Assembly: GCF_907164915.1 (NCBI RefSeq)
Contig: NC_061869.1
Location: 26,839,616 to 26,903,615 of the forward strand
Source: Impatiens glandulifera
Lineage: Eukaryota > Streptophyta > Magnoliopsida > Ericales > Balsaminaceae
Length of the DNA stretch: 64,000 bases
Direction: 5' to 3'
Below the pieces are notes generated by a model. It was not told the DNA's origin, searched no databases, and was given only the letters and a program-made list of their open reading frames with translations. Position 1 is the stretch's first letter. The number at the start of each line of letters is the position of its first letter. Positions 35,226 through 48,786 of this stretch are shown one piece after another. The position numbers and the translations under genes are program-made.

Positions 35226-37930
35226 AACAACCAATCCAGTTAGAGTTAGAAAAGGAAGATATATCAAGAGAAGATATTGGACGAATGATGAGTTCATGAT
35301 GAGGAGTATGACGAAGGTAGCAGAGTATTCTTTTTACTATAGACCAATGATTGGTGGTAGAAGACTGCATGAATTGGCATACACGGTTGAAACCAAATGC
35401 TAGTTCAAGTCGAGTATGCACCAAATATTGGAGAGCACCAATAATGTTGCGGTACAAAATTGGTTCAGAAAGAGTGTCGCCATCATGGCGAGATAAAGAT
35501 GTCCCATAAGAGATTGGAGTATTAAGAGGTTTTGACTCACTCATATTGGCTCAGATATGAATGTCATTGATATATTTTGATTGAGAGAGAAAAATGCCGG
35601 TGGTAGATATATGAGCTTCAATCTCGAAAAAATAGTGTAGTGGACCTAAATCTTTAAGAGTGGAAATATAGTTAAATTGAGAGATGATTGAGGAGATGTG
35701 AGAGGAAGAATTACTAGTGAATATAATATCATCCACGTAGATAAGAAATAACGATGTAATTTGTGGAGAGTGGTCCATGAATAAAGAAGAATCATTTTTG
35801 GTTTCTTGAAAACCAATGGAAAGAAGACCAGATTTCAAGGTAGTATACCATTTACGGGGAGCTTGTTTGAGTCCATATAGTACTTTGTGAAGTTTGCACA
35901 CATTATTAAGATAATTTAGATGAGTGAACTCAGGCAGTTGAGACATAAAAACTTCTTCGTGTAGAGTTCCATGTAGAAAGGCATTGTTAACATCGAGTTG
36001 ATGAATAGGCCATCAATGTGTGATGGAAAGTGAGAGGATGGTCCGGATGGTAGTATGTTTGACAGATGAATGAATGTTTCAAGATAGTCAGTGTCTTCTT
36101 ATTGATGAAATCCCAATAAAACGAGCCTTGTGACGTTTAATGGAACCATCAGCTCTTTGTTTGATTTTGAAAACTCATTTACAACCCACGATATTCTGTG
36201 AGGATCGAGGAATAAGAGACCACGTCTTGTTTTGAATTAGAGCATTAAACTCATTTGCCATGGAAGAATGCCATTGAGTATCTTTATTGGTGGTGGAGAA
36301 ACATGTGGATGGAGAGGTGGAGACGGTGGCAATGTTCGCATTGTGAAGGGCACGGGTTTTGGCACGTGTGATCATATGATGAGAGGAACATTCAGGAGCA
36401 TGTATAACGGCAGAAAGTTCATGTATGAGAGTAGAAGGATTGATTTAAGATGAGTTGGTTATTGATGATGGTTGATAGGAGTTTGATGTTTGCGAGTTGG
36501 TTGGTGAAGATGGATTGGTGGAGTTTGATGATGATGATGAGTGTTCAAATGTTTGAGAAGATGGTACTTCAAGGATTTGTGATGTTAAAATTGGGGAGAT
36601 TGGAGGGTGAAGAAAGTAGAAGAAAATGAAAGTGCGGTGTTGGAGAGACCGATGGTGTAGAAAGATTTGTAGAATCTATAATGTACTTTTAAATGAAATT
36701 GTGTGTTCATCAAAAGTGACGTGACGAGAGAGATATTATGTCGGAAGGAAGGTGTAGGTAACGATAGCCTTTGTGATTTGGACTATAGCCAAGAAAAATA
36801 CAATTTAGTGAGCGGAAAGCAAGAACATTCAAATTTTTTTTATGGAGTAGATAGTTAGGAGGACAATTAAAAAGAATTTCAAAGGGAGATTAATGAGGCT
36901 TACCATTTGAATAAAGAAAATAATGAGATACATACTTGTCAAAATTACATCATCCCAATACGATAGGGGAATAAAAGCATGAGCAAGAAGAGTGAGACTC
37001 ATTTTTGTAAGGTGTAGAATCTTGCGTTCAGCAACACCATTTTATTCACTTGTATAAGGGAATGATAGACGGTGTTGGATGATGCCATAAGTTTCAAGAT
37101 AATATTTCAGACTCTTATATTCGCCTCCTCAATTAGATTGTAGAGCTTTGATAGATGTGTAGAATTGAGTTTCAACAAGTGTCTTAAATTTAATAAATGC
37201 TGGCAAGACATCAGATTTTCTATAGATAGGATATAGCCAAGTAAAGAAGCTGTAGTCATCGATAAAATGGACAAAATATCGAAAATCGTTAGTAGAGAAA
37301 AGAGGAGCTGGACCATAAACGTTAGAATGTATTAATTTTAATGGAGACTTACAACGAGATTGAGAAACAGAAAAATGAATTTTTTGTGCTTTTCCATATT
37401 GACAAGATTCACAAAAACTTAATTTCTTGTTGCCAATAATAGGTAAATGAAAAGAAGACATAATAAATGTTTATGTTAATGATGAAGGGTGTCCAAGACA
37501 ATGATGCCAAGAGTTGGCAGATGAACGAGTTCCAATAAGAGCTTGATGAGTGGACAGAGGGTTGACGATTGAGTTTATGCAATATAGCCCTTTTTAAGTG
37601 TGTCGCAAAAGAGTTCCCTCTTCATGACCTGATTCTTGACAATACAATAATTTGGATGAAATTCAAAAAATATATTATTATCGACATAAAATTTGAAACT
37701 CTTAGAAGATTTTTGGTTATTAATGGGACATGTAATATATTACATAAATGAAGGTTTTTATTAGAACATGGAATGAATGATTTCCCAATATTAGAAATAT
37801 AAAGAGGGTTACCATCTCCTATTTTAATAGTTTATGTACCATTATATGGAGTTGAGATGCTAAAATTGTCAAGATTCGTTTGGAGATAGTTAGTAGCACC
37901 ATAGTCGGGATACCAGGCCGAGTCATAAAC
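35226..37930 (-). pseudogene. Inverted family-C copia pol, unit-2 copy
   Basis: This reaches slightly further into RNase H than unit 1, reading NSNWIGC near 35230 in place of the usual DADWAGC. The RT (35551-35946) has KLHKVLYGLKQAPRKWY and YVDDIIF without the internal repeat seen in unit 1. The integrase (37107-37461) shows the pre-integrase CESCQYGKAQ, HSNVYGPAP and FIDDYSFFTWLY. The protease site is DYGAT near 37890. It is broken by many stops and inactive. Comparison of the two copies suggests the unit-1 RT repeat is a later change. Confidence 0.75.
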
Positions 37931-37969
37931 AGGAGGAGGTGTAGCCATCATAACAGAGTGTGTCGTTGA

Positions 37970-39032
37970 ATTTTGATTCTGACGACGTCGACAAGTTTCA
38001 ATCAAATGACATGTAAAGTTGCAAATCTTATAAAACAGACCCGATCGACAAACATTAATCGCATAACCAAAACGATTACACAATTGACATTGCATTTTAT
38101 TTCTATTGGGCCTACGAGGCCCATGACCCAAAGTAAAAGGCCCATTAGTAGATGGACACCCTAACCCGATAGTAGAAGCCAGATCAGAGTGTGAAAATTT
38201 AGATGAACTTGAAGACCCATTTATTTGATATCCATTAGAATTATCGGAGCTTAATTTATTGACAGTTTCATTTTATACACTATAATCACTCGTAAAGGAT
38301 ACCGAAAGTCACTATCATTGGAAGTGAGATGGTTTCGAAATCCTTCTCGATCCAAAAGCAAGATTAACAGTTTGAGAGTTAGAGTGGAGTGATTCAAGGC
38401 GAATCTCATGTGTAAGAAGAATTCCTTGGACGTCTTCGATGGCGATGAGGTCGGTGCGAGTGGTTATAGCTATAGTGAGAGATTCGTATTCAGGACCAAG
38501 TCCTCCCAAAGGATAAAGGATGAAATCTTATGGAGATATGTTTTTCTCAACACCAGCGAGACTATCGATGATTAATTTTATTTTCAATAAATATTCGGCC
38601 ATCGGGAGTGAGTCCTTCATTGCCATCTGAAATTGAAGACGAAGCTGCATTAAACGAACTTGAGAGGCCAATGTGCATTCTAAAGTAGACCAAAGTTCTT
38701 TAGATTTAGTGCATGTTTCACCAACCACTTAGGCTAGGATGGATTCTGAAAAAGTAGAAAGAAGCCATGAAAGGATCCTCTGATCTTGTTCCTCCCAAAT
38801 TGTAAAAGCAAGATTTGGAATGAGGACACTAGATCTATCAGCAGTATCGGCTTGGAAAAAGGCTTCAGGAGCAGAATTAGTTCAAGTAACATATAGATAT
38901 AAGCTATAACCTTTTATGTAGGTAAGATTTGAGATTTCCAAATAAGAAAAGTTTTTATGATCGAGTTTAATGGATGTGATATTGTGAAAGAGATGAGTCG
39001 TTGAAGCGAAAAAAAGATGAAGAAAAGGCCAT
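37970..39032 (-). pseudogene. Inverted family-C copia gag, unit-2 copy
   Basis: The minus-strand Gag runs from about 39032, with the CCHC-like knuckle CQLCNRFGYAINVC near 38090 and GLGPEYESLTIAITTR near 38500. It is frameshifted relative to unit 1 near 38525 and 38720. Same role and decay as the copy at 17489. Confidence 0.75.
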
Positions 39033-39061
39033 GGATACAGAGGTTTGTTAAAACGAATAAT

Positions 39062-39075
39062 GGCTCTAATACTAA
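39062..39075 (-). promoter_or_regulatory. Primer binding site of family C, unit-2 copy
   Basis: Minus-strand TTAGTATTAGAGCC, the same two departures from canonical as in unit 1, so the decay predates the duplication. Confidence 0.75.
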
Positions 39076-39312
39076 GTTAGAAAAGATAAGTAAACAAGAA
39101 CTTGATGTAGATTCAGAATGTATTTCTGTGTGTTATTAAAATTATAAGAGTATGAATTTATACAAAAATAAGAGAAACTAAAAGGTTAGAATATGTAAAG
39201 ATTTTAAGTACACTTAATAGATGAGATATGAAAATCAAGAGACTAAGTGTGTTGCTCTTTAATTGTAGAGTCTTTAATAAGGAGTTTGGTAAGAGTACTA
39301 TAAGATATAACA
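39076..39312 (-). mobile_element. Family-C 5' LTR, unit-2 copy
   Basis: Begins TGTTATATCTTATAG on the minus strand at 39312 and ends at the primer binding site. The counterpart of 18620-18856. Confidence 0.75.
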
Positions 39313-39473
39313 TATAAAATTTATTTAAACATAAGTTAGTGATAGAACATACAAAACCGTTTATAATGTTTCTCAACTTTTTTAACAGGCCAAACAAATA
39401 ATATAAGCTCTTTAAACCGGCCAACAATTACGAGTTTTGAATATTTATTCTAAATAATCAAAAAGGAAGAAAT
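39313..39473 (+). mobile_element. Family-D internal tail and polypurine tract, unit-2 copy
   Basis: The counterpart of 18857-19017. It ends in AATCAAAAAGGAAGAAAT immediately before the D LTR. Confidence 0.6.
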
Positions 39474-41084
39474 TGTTAGAATATAATTGTTAGAACTTAT
39501 GAAAAGTCTAATGAATAGATAAAACTAATTTCAAATAAATATATATATTAAATCGCTAAGTCATATCAAGTATATTAATTGGTTTAAATATAGCAAGAAG
39601 GTGCTCTAGTTTAGTGGTAAACACTCCTGCCTGTCACACAGGTGACCAGTGATTGAATCTCACCGACTACAAATAAAGTTTTTCTATTTCAGGAAAGCTG
39701 ATCAAAATAACGAAATTTACCTGTAGGCGAGATCGGCTCGGCCGTGGATACCGGTTTGGTAGCTTGACCGGTAGTCCGACTTCGGCTCTATAAAGATCGA
39801 TCAACAGGCACTTAATGCTCCCGAAGAGGAGATCGGTCAACCGATACTTAATGCTCCTGAAGTAAAGATCGATCAACCGGTTTTATAATGAAGCATGGCC
39901 GGATAATTAAATACTTTGGCATTAAATGAGGAGTGACTTCTGTCATAAATGAGCTCTGGTTATTAAATGAGCTTCGGTTAATTAAATTCTTTCAGCTCCA
40001 GTTATTAAATGAACTACAAACCAAAAATATACGGTTGGACATATCCGATCAACCTCTTGAAAAACGTAAACTACCATATATCTCCAACGGGCAGATCATC
40101 CAAACGATAATGAATACATTGAAGATAACGTGTTAAGACAAAAAAATATTCCTTGATAATATGCAAAAGAAGGTTCTGAACCAGGCATGAGGCAGGATAA
40201 TGATTATCTGACCTTACCGATGTCCACAAGTAACCTTTAAGAGGCAGGCGGCTGCCCATTGCACAAATGTCATGTGTACAAAGAGAAAGCGTGCAAGTTA
40301 CCTAATCCAGACCAGCACGACTCCTTTTGACCAATCACCGGATGAGAGAGAAATATGATCGTTGTCATATTTCCATTATAAAAAGAGGAAGCTAGAGAGC
40401 TGAAGAATAGTCAGACGCTCCATGACGTGCTATCAGATTACAAAGTTAAATAGAGAAAAATTCCTTGCGCGATCCTTTCACTCTTACGAACATACCTTGA
40501 GAAATCTACCAAGCTATTGAGTGATAATAACGAACTGAAAAGTTCTGTTTATTTACATATTTGTAAAAGTGTATTACAATACTGTACAAGTATTGTAAAG
40601 TGGACATTGAGCAGTAAATAAGACTTGATTGTGTTTTGGAATATTCCTTAGTGAATATCGTTCTCACAGTTTGAGAAGAAGGGGTGAAGTAAGAGTTTTA
40701 TCTCTGAACATCCATAAAATATGTGTCTTGTGTTCTTCATTTATTTTCGGTCACCAAACCAACCGAACCGGTTTTCTCCCAAACCAACCGAACCAGTTTT
40801 CCCTTAAACCAACCAAACTGGTTATCCCTTAAACCAACGGAACCAATTTTCCTACCATTCCAACCAATTCTTCTCCATTCTCTTCTTTAACTGATCTTTG
40901 TGTGTTGCTTCAAGCTGAAACAATCTATTTTCGCACTTGAACCCGGTTTAAGAGTTTGTGACAGTTTGTGTGGTGTTAAGACTGATGTTAATTCTTAACC
41001 GAATTAGTGCCAACCGTTTTGTGTGTTTTAAGGGGTCTCCTTTGGCCAGACCCCGGTCCTCTATCGGCGATCCTGATCCTTATA
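39474..41084 (+). mobile_element. Family-D LTR, unit-2 copy (about 1.61 kb)
   Basis: Same LTR as 19018-20559, but it retains ~55 bp near 39722-39780 and ~12 bp near 39866 that unit 1 has lost. Its terminal CA has become TA (CCTTATA). TATAAAAA is at 40377-40384 with CCAAT about 45 bp upstream, and the U5 block GGTGAAGTAAGAG is at 40683-40695. Confidence 0.8.
39600..39671 (+). tRNA. tRNA-Asp(GUC)-like sequence, unit-2 copy
   Basis: Same module as 19144-19215. The B box reads GATTGAATC (an otherwise invariant C changed to T) and the D stem has a changed base (GTTT/ACAC), so this copy is more decayed. The anticodon loop CTGTCAC is unchanged. Confidence 0.5.
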
Positions 41085-42468
41085 AGAGTAAATATTAATT
41101 GTCATTTTATTTGAAATACTATAATAATAATGGAGACTAAAATTTGAAGGTGGTATTATTTTTAAGTTTGAAAGGTTTGAGAGCTTGTTTGAGGTTGTAA
41201 GGTTATTTGAAAAGATAAAAATTCCTTATATAAAAAAGTTAGCTCTTAACTCATTATGTTATTTAGGAGGTAGTTTAAGTGGTTTCCATTTTTTCCATTT
41301 CTATATCTCAATGTCTAAGAGTTAAAAATAAACTTAACTTGTGTTTCAAATCTTTTTCCCTCCGATGGCCTTTTTAGTATTGGAGGGTGCCTTGTTTTCC
41401 TTTTTATCACGTAGTTTTGAGTTAATGTTGCGTTTTGTTCGACCCAGCATCCTATTTAGCCGGATCAATTTTTTCGTCTCAGATTTTTATAGTCTGAATA
41501 ATACTTTCAATCATCGGTGGGTCGTTTGCTTCTCATACTTTCCGATTTTCTATACTCTAAGACAAATGTTAAAGACCGTTTTTAATGAAAAGATAGTTGC
41601 GGTGCACCTGTTACAAATGAGCAGTTTTTTTGTAGTGTATGATCAAAAATAGTATTAAAAGATACATGTAAAATGGTCCCTAGATTAAATATAAATTTTA
41701 ATTTTTTTTTAAAAGAACAAGTTAATTTTATAATTTATTGGAAGAACAATTTAGTTACAAAACAAATTTTGGAACAACTATTTATATTGAGAATACATCC
41801 AAAACGAACAATACTTTATGCATAAAAACAAATGAGATGTAGTATAATGAAGCAAACACATCATGGGAGAGAAACAAATAATGCAGCAATTGATTATCTA
41901 TTTCAAACCAAATGAATGTGTATAATGTACAACTTTAACATTTCTTTTAGTTCTAGAGAATATTTTTGACCCTTATAATTAGAACTTTTTTTTAAAATAC
42001 ATTGAATATAAAGGTCATTGAAGAACAAAAAAATACAACTTAAATAAAAGAAAAATGTAAAATGAAAAAAAAAACATAATGCTGTCTAATTTATTTCATT
42101 TAGTAAAAAATGTAATCACAATTAATTTGTTATGTTTCAATATTATTTAAGACATTTCTATAAATCTATATTTCATAAAAAATATTTAATTTTTAAATAA
42201 AAAAATATTAATATACAAACACACAAAATATTTGAGTAAACTAAATTTCATCAATCCATCTCAAAAGTAACATTGAAATATAGATATTATATTATATATA
42301 GTATATATAATTATTGACTTACAATTTATAAATTCATAAATATATAATCATATCAAAGTCGGGTATCTTTATAAACGAAAATAAAGTGACATTATAATCA
42401 AATATTTAATATTAGATGTGATTGTACTGTAAATGTTGTATCCTTAATCACGTCATTGTCTGAGGGCA
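41085..42468. other. AT-rich spacer, unit-2 copy, no gene recognised
   Basis: Counterpart of 20560-21945, including the rejected reading frame at 41341-41652. Confidence 0.6.
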
Positions 42469-44348
42469 TTAATGGTTAAAACGTTCATGAGGAATATGAT
42501 CATCATCAATAGTGTTATTAACATAACTATCTTGGTTGTGAGACACATGATTGTGAGGAAGTGAATTGTCACTAAAGTCTACCACTGGTGACTCGTCACT
42601 AAATAAGTGTTGCTCAATGTTTCGTAGTATTTCATTGTTGTTGTTTACTGTCCCATTGAATTGTACATTTTCCTCTTGTATAGAAGGCATAACATTTGAC
42701 ATGAATGGAATTTGGTCGCTCATTGGTAGGGTGTTAGGTGCACCATATATTTCTATTGTATCACCGAAATTGTTGATAGTGGAACTTTGTTGGTAATGCA
42801 TACCTACAAGTAATAGAAGAAACAAAATAAGCAAATCATAGTTCTGTTTATTGCATATATGAGTAATAAGTTACCTGGATTTTGTAATGATGAGTCATGT
42901 ATCTGAATAGAGTTCGGGTGATCATGCATCTGAATAGAGTTCGAATGCATCGAATGTAGGTTGTAGTTAGTCTGGTCATATTGTGGAGGAAACATTTGAG
43001 GCAATGGGTCATATTGTGGAGGTAACATTTGGGGTAATGGATCTGCCATCTCTAGAGAGGGTACAGATTGGGGCAATATTCCCATACCAAATTGGATATT
43101 TGAAGTATTCGAATTGTTGGGTTGGAAGTACGGAAATTCTATCACGGGAAACACATTTTTACTAATATCCATCAAACGAGAATCACTTTGCAAGAGCGTC
43201 TCATAGTGTTTATCAAGTGTTCCAGGAGGAAACGTGACATGATGAATCCTAGAAAACAAAATTTGATAAAGATAAAATTGATGTATCTTAATTGACCCAA
43301 TTTTCATGGGATTTGAAGCTCAATCCTTGACTATGAAATAATAAGTTGATATTAAATATGTATAACAAATATGAAATGAGACATCATTCCACTTTTGTTA
43401 CACTATTCTTTGTATAAGGTACATTCTTTTTTTTAATTAAAACTAAATTTACCTAAAAATGGATGCTTGACCTTGTGTGAAATCAAATGACTCCTCCCAA
43501 GCTGTTTTCCTCATCGGTACTGGGTCACGCTCTCGAAAGAATAGAGGAGATTTGTTCAACTAAAAAATAAAAGACATATTATCATAAAATTTCACATTTT
43601 CAATCAAATCATGTTTCATGTTTAGATTTATTTTGATAATTAATTAAACTATCAAATGGAGCATATTAAAAAATAAATAATGAAATAAAGAATGGAATGG
43701 TAGCTCTAACCAATAATTCTAAAGTTCCAGGTTGATTCTCAATCATAGTCGCCCTCATTGCATCGATGTCACTAAAATGAATCTCCATCTTACTTTTTAA
43801 GTTATTTTCCAAAATTTCCCAAGCGATTTTCTTAGTTGAATAGTAACATTTGGCCTTCAACTCACCTTCGTATCTTAAAACTTTCTGCATAATCATTAAT
43901 TTAAGTTAATTAGTAAATATTATCTAAAGAAACGATTATATGATCAACTTCTTAACGAGAGTCAATCTTTTGTTTTAACCCAATAACTATTATAACAAAT
44001 TATCAAAAAATTATAAATGGTCTAGAAGAAATCAAATATAACTAAACACAACAACATAGTCAATGGAGAACAAGATTTTGCGATCCAACAAAATCCTCAC
44101 CTCCCAAGTGCCAATCTTGAGCAATATTATTGGAAAATTGGTAGCTTTATACTTTTCATGGGTTGATTTGGGCATTTCGAACTTTTCCAGGAAATGTACT
44201 TCATTGATACCCAATTCCATGTTATGTCCGGAGCCCTCCAAAAAATGTAAATGTATTTATTAAATACTAAAATAAAAGGAAGTGTGGACAAATGATATTT
44301 ATAATTGCATACCACTGTCATGTTTGAAGAATCTATTCCATCCTCCAT
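42469..44348 (-). CDS. ASG1-like protein, copy 2, six exons
   Basis: Exons are 44348-44313, 44235-44101, 43884-43711, 43559-43453, 43248-42875 and 42803-42469, with the same splice sites and the same 386-residue length as copy 1. There is no frameshift or stop. Differences are concentrated in the low-complexity C-terminal half. In the last exon I count seven amino-acid-changing and four silent differences, which is not strong purifying selection. Changes elsewhere include Thr to Ala in the KTTWEE segment, Arg to Gly before TLDKHYE, and Lys to Met in HSKHS. The minus-strand TATA box is kept at 44416-44423. Whether both copies are transcribed cannot be told from sequence. Confidence 0.8.
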
Positions 44349-44415
44349 TAGACCAAATGTATTTCTCTTTCGATATCTCTGATCTACATATGCTTAAAAC
44401 ATATATTTGTTGCTA

Positions 44416-44423
44416 TATTTATA
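44416..44423 (-). promoter_or_regulatory. TATA box of ASG1-like copy 2
   Basis: CTATAAATATAG on the minus strand, 68-75 bp before the ATG at 44348, as in copy 1. Confidence 0.6.
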
Positions 44424-47400
44424 GGGAAAACTCATGAGTTAGAGAATAACATGAAAAAGAAGGATAGCAAGTTGAGATTTTGCTTCCAAACACTTTATTT
44501 TTTGATGGGTTCAAATTTAATGCGAAAGAGAAGAGGATAGATAATTATTTAAGATTTTGCTTAAAACAAACTATTTTATAAATTATTTTGAAATCAACTA
44601 CTTTGAGTTTTTTTATTCGAATTTATGTTTTAGAATAGCTAGTCTGTGCCGCACGTAATAATCATTTTGATTTTATTTTTAAGTAAAAATATTCATTTAA
44701 ATTTATTTAAAATTAGATATTTCACTATATTTTCAAGATTATAAATATATATATATATATATTAAAAATAGTAGATTTGACTTCGAAACATTTTATCAAC
44801 TATTTTATTTGAATAATTTAATATATTAATTGAACAATTTAATTATTGTCACGTATAACCATGTTAGGTTGAAGACTACTACTTATATCTTAAAAAATAT
44901 TTACTAAGGAATTTTATACTCAACTTCATATATATATATATATAAAAGAGTAAATGCATATTTGGGTCGAATTGTGGGTAGAACTGCCTATAAACATAAA
45001 TTGATTAAAAATATTATTAAAAATGTTATATTTATGTTTAAAACTTAAAACCTACCAAACCAAGTACAACTCATTAACTAATTATGCTAATAATAAGACT
45101 TTATATTTTAAAATCAACACTAAATTTAATGATAGCGAGACATTCTTAACAAATATAAATTCGACTTTTTATGTAACTAATATATATATATATATATAAT
45201 AATGTTTAATTTCAAAGTATAGATTGCTGGATCGAATGCTGTAGTTATTTTGGATATATATGTGAGGTAAATTGATATTTGGATCGGATTGTGGGTTGAC
45301 CCGCCCATAAATTTTAAACGGTTTAAAATAAAACAAAAATGATATATGTATGTTTTAACTTGCAACCTAATAAAAACAAGTACAACACTTTAACCAAATA
45401 TGATTAATTTATGATTTGTCGATGATTAATAGTCTGGTAACAATTGAAAGTGATTAAAAAATATGAACAAATATTTGATTGATCAAATTGTGAGGGTACG
45501 ACGTTAAATGTTAAAAAATATGAATCAAATATTTGATTGACCAAAGTGAAAGTGCATGTTCAAGAGATAAGAGGTTCATGAGAGAAGATTAGTTGTTTCA
45601 TCGAAATGAATAAAATGTGAAATGAGAGAGTTTTAGTTTAATATATTATTCGTGATTTATTTAAAAAAATTTAAATAATACATATTATTATAATTTTAGT
45701 ATTAATTTTTTTTTGTTTATATTTTTATCTGTGTGTATAGGAAGAAAATCTTCGTTTATTAATTTGCAAAGTTTAAAATCTAAAAATTATATATGATTAA
45801 TTAATATTATTCATAATTAATAGGTGAATATGCTAATTTAAATTTACCATATATTTATAAATTTTATGCATTAAGAATATGGTTTATAATATTTTGATGT
45901 TTCTTTTCCTATTTTTTTTTAAACTTAATTATACATAAACATAAATAAACACTTAAATAATATTATTTATAACTTAAACTCTTAAACAATTTTAAAAAAA
46001 TTGCAAATAACCCTAAATCATCCATATTATTATGTTCTTTTTATGAGAATTGACAAAATAATTATTTAGAAACAATATTTTTAATTAATTTATAGCTACA
46101 ATTGTGTGTAAATATAATTATCGATTAATTTCGATAAATAAATACATTTATATTTTATATAAATGTGGAGATACAACAATAAAAAATATATATATTTTGT
46201 AGAAACATTTTTATATAAATTTAATTGTTTTTCATTTATGTTACTTTAAGAACATTAGTATACTTTTTTAAAACAAGCAAATTTAACACAATCTTAAATT
46301 TATGAATAACATATCCACACAAAAAAAATACTTAAAGTAGATTTATAGTGATAAAATTTAAGAGATAAGAAAAGATATGAATAAGATGTTACATTTTAGT
46401 AAAGAGATAAGATTTCAATTATCTAGTAATACATGTAGATATGATTCATATTTTATGCATATTTTAATTTAAGGAATGATTTATTTAACTCATTTAAATG
46501 TGAAACTAATCAAGATAAACACAAAAATAAAATATTTTGCAGAATCGTTTTAACATGACTATTTTCCATTTATGTTTCTTGATATACATTTTTTTTAAAG
46601 CAAATCTACAAAATCTTTATTTTTTGAGAAGCATATCGTACGCAAGAAACTATTTTAGGAGTTATAAATTTGTTGGAATAAGTTTAAGAGACAACGATAG
46701 ATTAAAAAATATATTTAAGATCATATTTTAGATTATCATATTTATAATATATATATATATAATATAATTTAAATTTAATGCATATTTTAAATTTAAGAAA
46801 TGACTTTTAATTAAAGTAATAAATTAAATTATTTTTGTATAACTATAAATTAATAATTTAAATCAAAGACCATTTTAATTCAAAATAATTATAGATAAAA
46901 TATAATAAGGTGTACAATATATTAACCTAAATTTTATCAAAATGAACTAAGAGATTCATCACAATAACAAATTTAAAAACCCTTGTAACTTTTTAAATAA
47001 ACATGTTCAAAAAAACAAAAAAAAAAACAAATCTAAAAACATAGGATCTAACTCTTCCAAACCAAAATCATTGAATTCAAACATAAAATAAAATTTTAAA
47101 ATATTTTATAATAAAAAAAAGATTGAAATTTGACTAAAGAACTTTCTAATTAGGTTTATATATACAAATAAATGCAAGATCTAATTCAAATAAACTGTTT
47201 TTATATCAAAGCTAGTGCTTCCATATTGGTAAATGATTAATCAATTGGCTTCATTTTTTTCTTTAAAATGAAAAAGAAAATGGGAATGAGAGAAGTATGA
47301 TTACTGATAGACATTCCTCTCAATGCATGGTCATATGGTTGACTATTGAAATCTTTATGACGACCAATATATATATAACTAAAATCGATATTCCATCATT

Positions 47401-48568
47401 TTAGAATTAGAATCATGATAATACACCAAAAAAATATTATTTAATTAGAAAAAATTATATATACGCACAATTTGACATGAGACCTTAGATCATAGCTAAT
47501 CCTTTACCTAAACAATTAACATATTACATTTTCATGGGCTAAAATTATTTTTGGCTCAAAATGAAAATACAAAAAGGAAGGGGAAGAAATAGGGATTACC
47601 GATAGACATCCAGTCATTAACCTCGCGTCGATGCCGCCATTTATAGAATCCATTGACGCCTCTACTCTCTACATATGTAACTTGATTCATATCGCAACGT
47701 CTTCATCTAAATTTTATTTATTTAGAGTAGTTATATATATATATATACAAAATTGAATACACTTCAAAGAAAATTCTTTCGTTTTAGCTTATACACATGC
47801 CTTTTATTGTTTAAAAGAGAAGTCTTTCAATCATATTTTTATTTACGGCATACCACATTTATTTTAAATACATGTATTACGGTTAAAAAGTTGAAAGCGA
47901 CTAATGTCACGAATACACGCGTGTCAAAACCCATTTATGTTAGGGATACAATATGTTTATGGGCTTATTTCGATGTAGTCCAATTAGTAACTATAAAAAA
48001 ATAAAGAAACTTTAAGCCTAGTTTTAGACCTACAATCATTTTACATGTATAACCCCTCATTAAAGCCCCATCTAAAACTAGTGTTGATATATTTTTTTAA
48101 TTATACTAGTGTAAATCTCTAATTCGTGACAATGAAGACTTGAATTAGTGTGACCCAAAATTTAACTATGAGTATATAAAGTGAGATGATTAAATGATAC
48201 TTAAATGAGTCTCTTTTTCACATAATATATTTAAATTTATTGTTTTAAAAATTAATATGACATTTTCTTTAGTTTATACATTTTATGTGAACTCTTCTTT
48301 GTAATACTATGTAATAACACTTATTAATACATAAAAAAAATGTTTGTGATATTTAAATAGTATTAAGGCATTTATAATTGATGTCATAAAACAATTATTC
48401 ATTATTGCTAGCACTTCATGATTTGTTCTCTTAATAAATTATTCATAATTTTATTTTGGTAATTGATATACTAACTACTTATAAAATTATTTTTTATTTG
48501 TTCAAATCAAATAATATAAAATAAATGTCTAGAATCAATTATGACTAGTCTCATGATCATAAGACTAA
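44424..48568. other. AT-rich spacer, unit-2 copy
   Basis: Counterpart of 23901-27945. It retains about 110 bp (near 44888-44985, with TA microsatellite and GGGTCGAATTGTGGGTAG) missing from unit 1 at about 24353. The exon-like minus-strand block at 47690-47600 is conserved. No confident gene. Confidence 0.5.
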
Positions 48569-48786
48569 TGATTTTGTGTAACGTTTGTTTAGTAACTATA
48601 TTAAATTGTTTTTTGTTTAAGTTATTATGTTTTTTCAGATATGAAATGTATAATATAATATCGTACCGAAATTAAGGTATACCAAAATTCAGGTAAAATA
48701 ATGTATACATATTTCTATACCGAAACTTTCGATAAGATATAAGATATGTATAATAAATAAAAGTATATCGTAATAACCTACCCTTA
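48569..48786 (+). mobile_element. hAT 3' remnant after a 1633-bp deletion
   Basis: Only the last ~220 bp of the hAT element remain, ending in ACCTACCCTTA with the ATCATACC half of its target duplication after it. The deletion end points in unit 1 are 27946 and 29578, flanked by the 7-bp repeat TGATTTT, one copy of which remains at 48569-48575. So unit 2 lost sequence; unit 1 did not gain it. Confidence 0.85.

Noticed and set aside
47753..48004. 83-codon plus-strand ORF in spacer
   Set aside because: Not kept open in the unit-1 counterpart at about 27120-27370, no domain, chance frame in AT-rich DNA.
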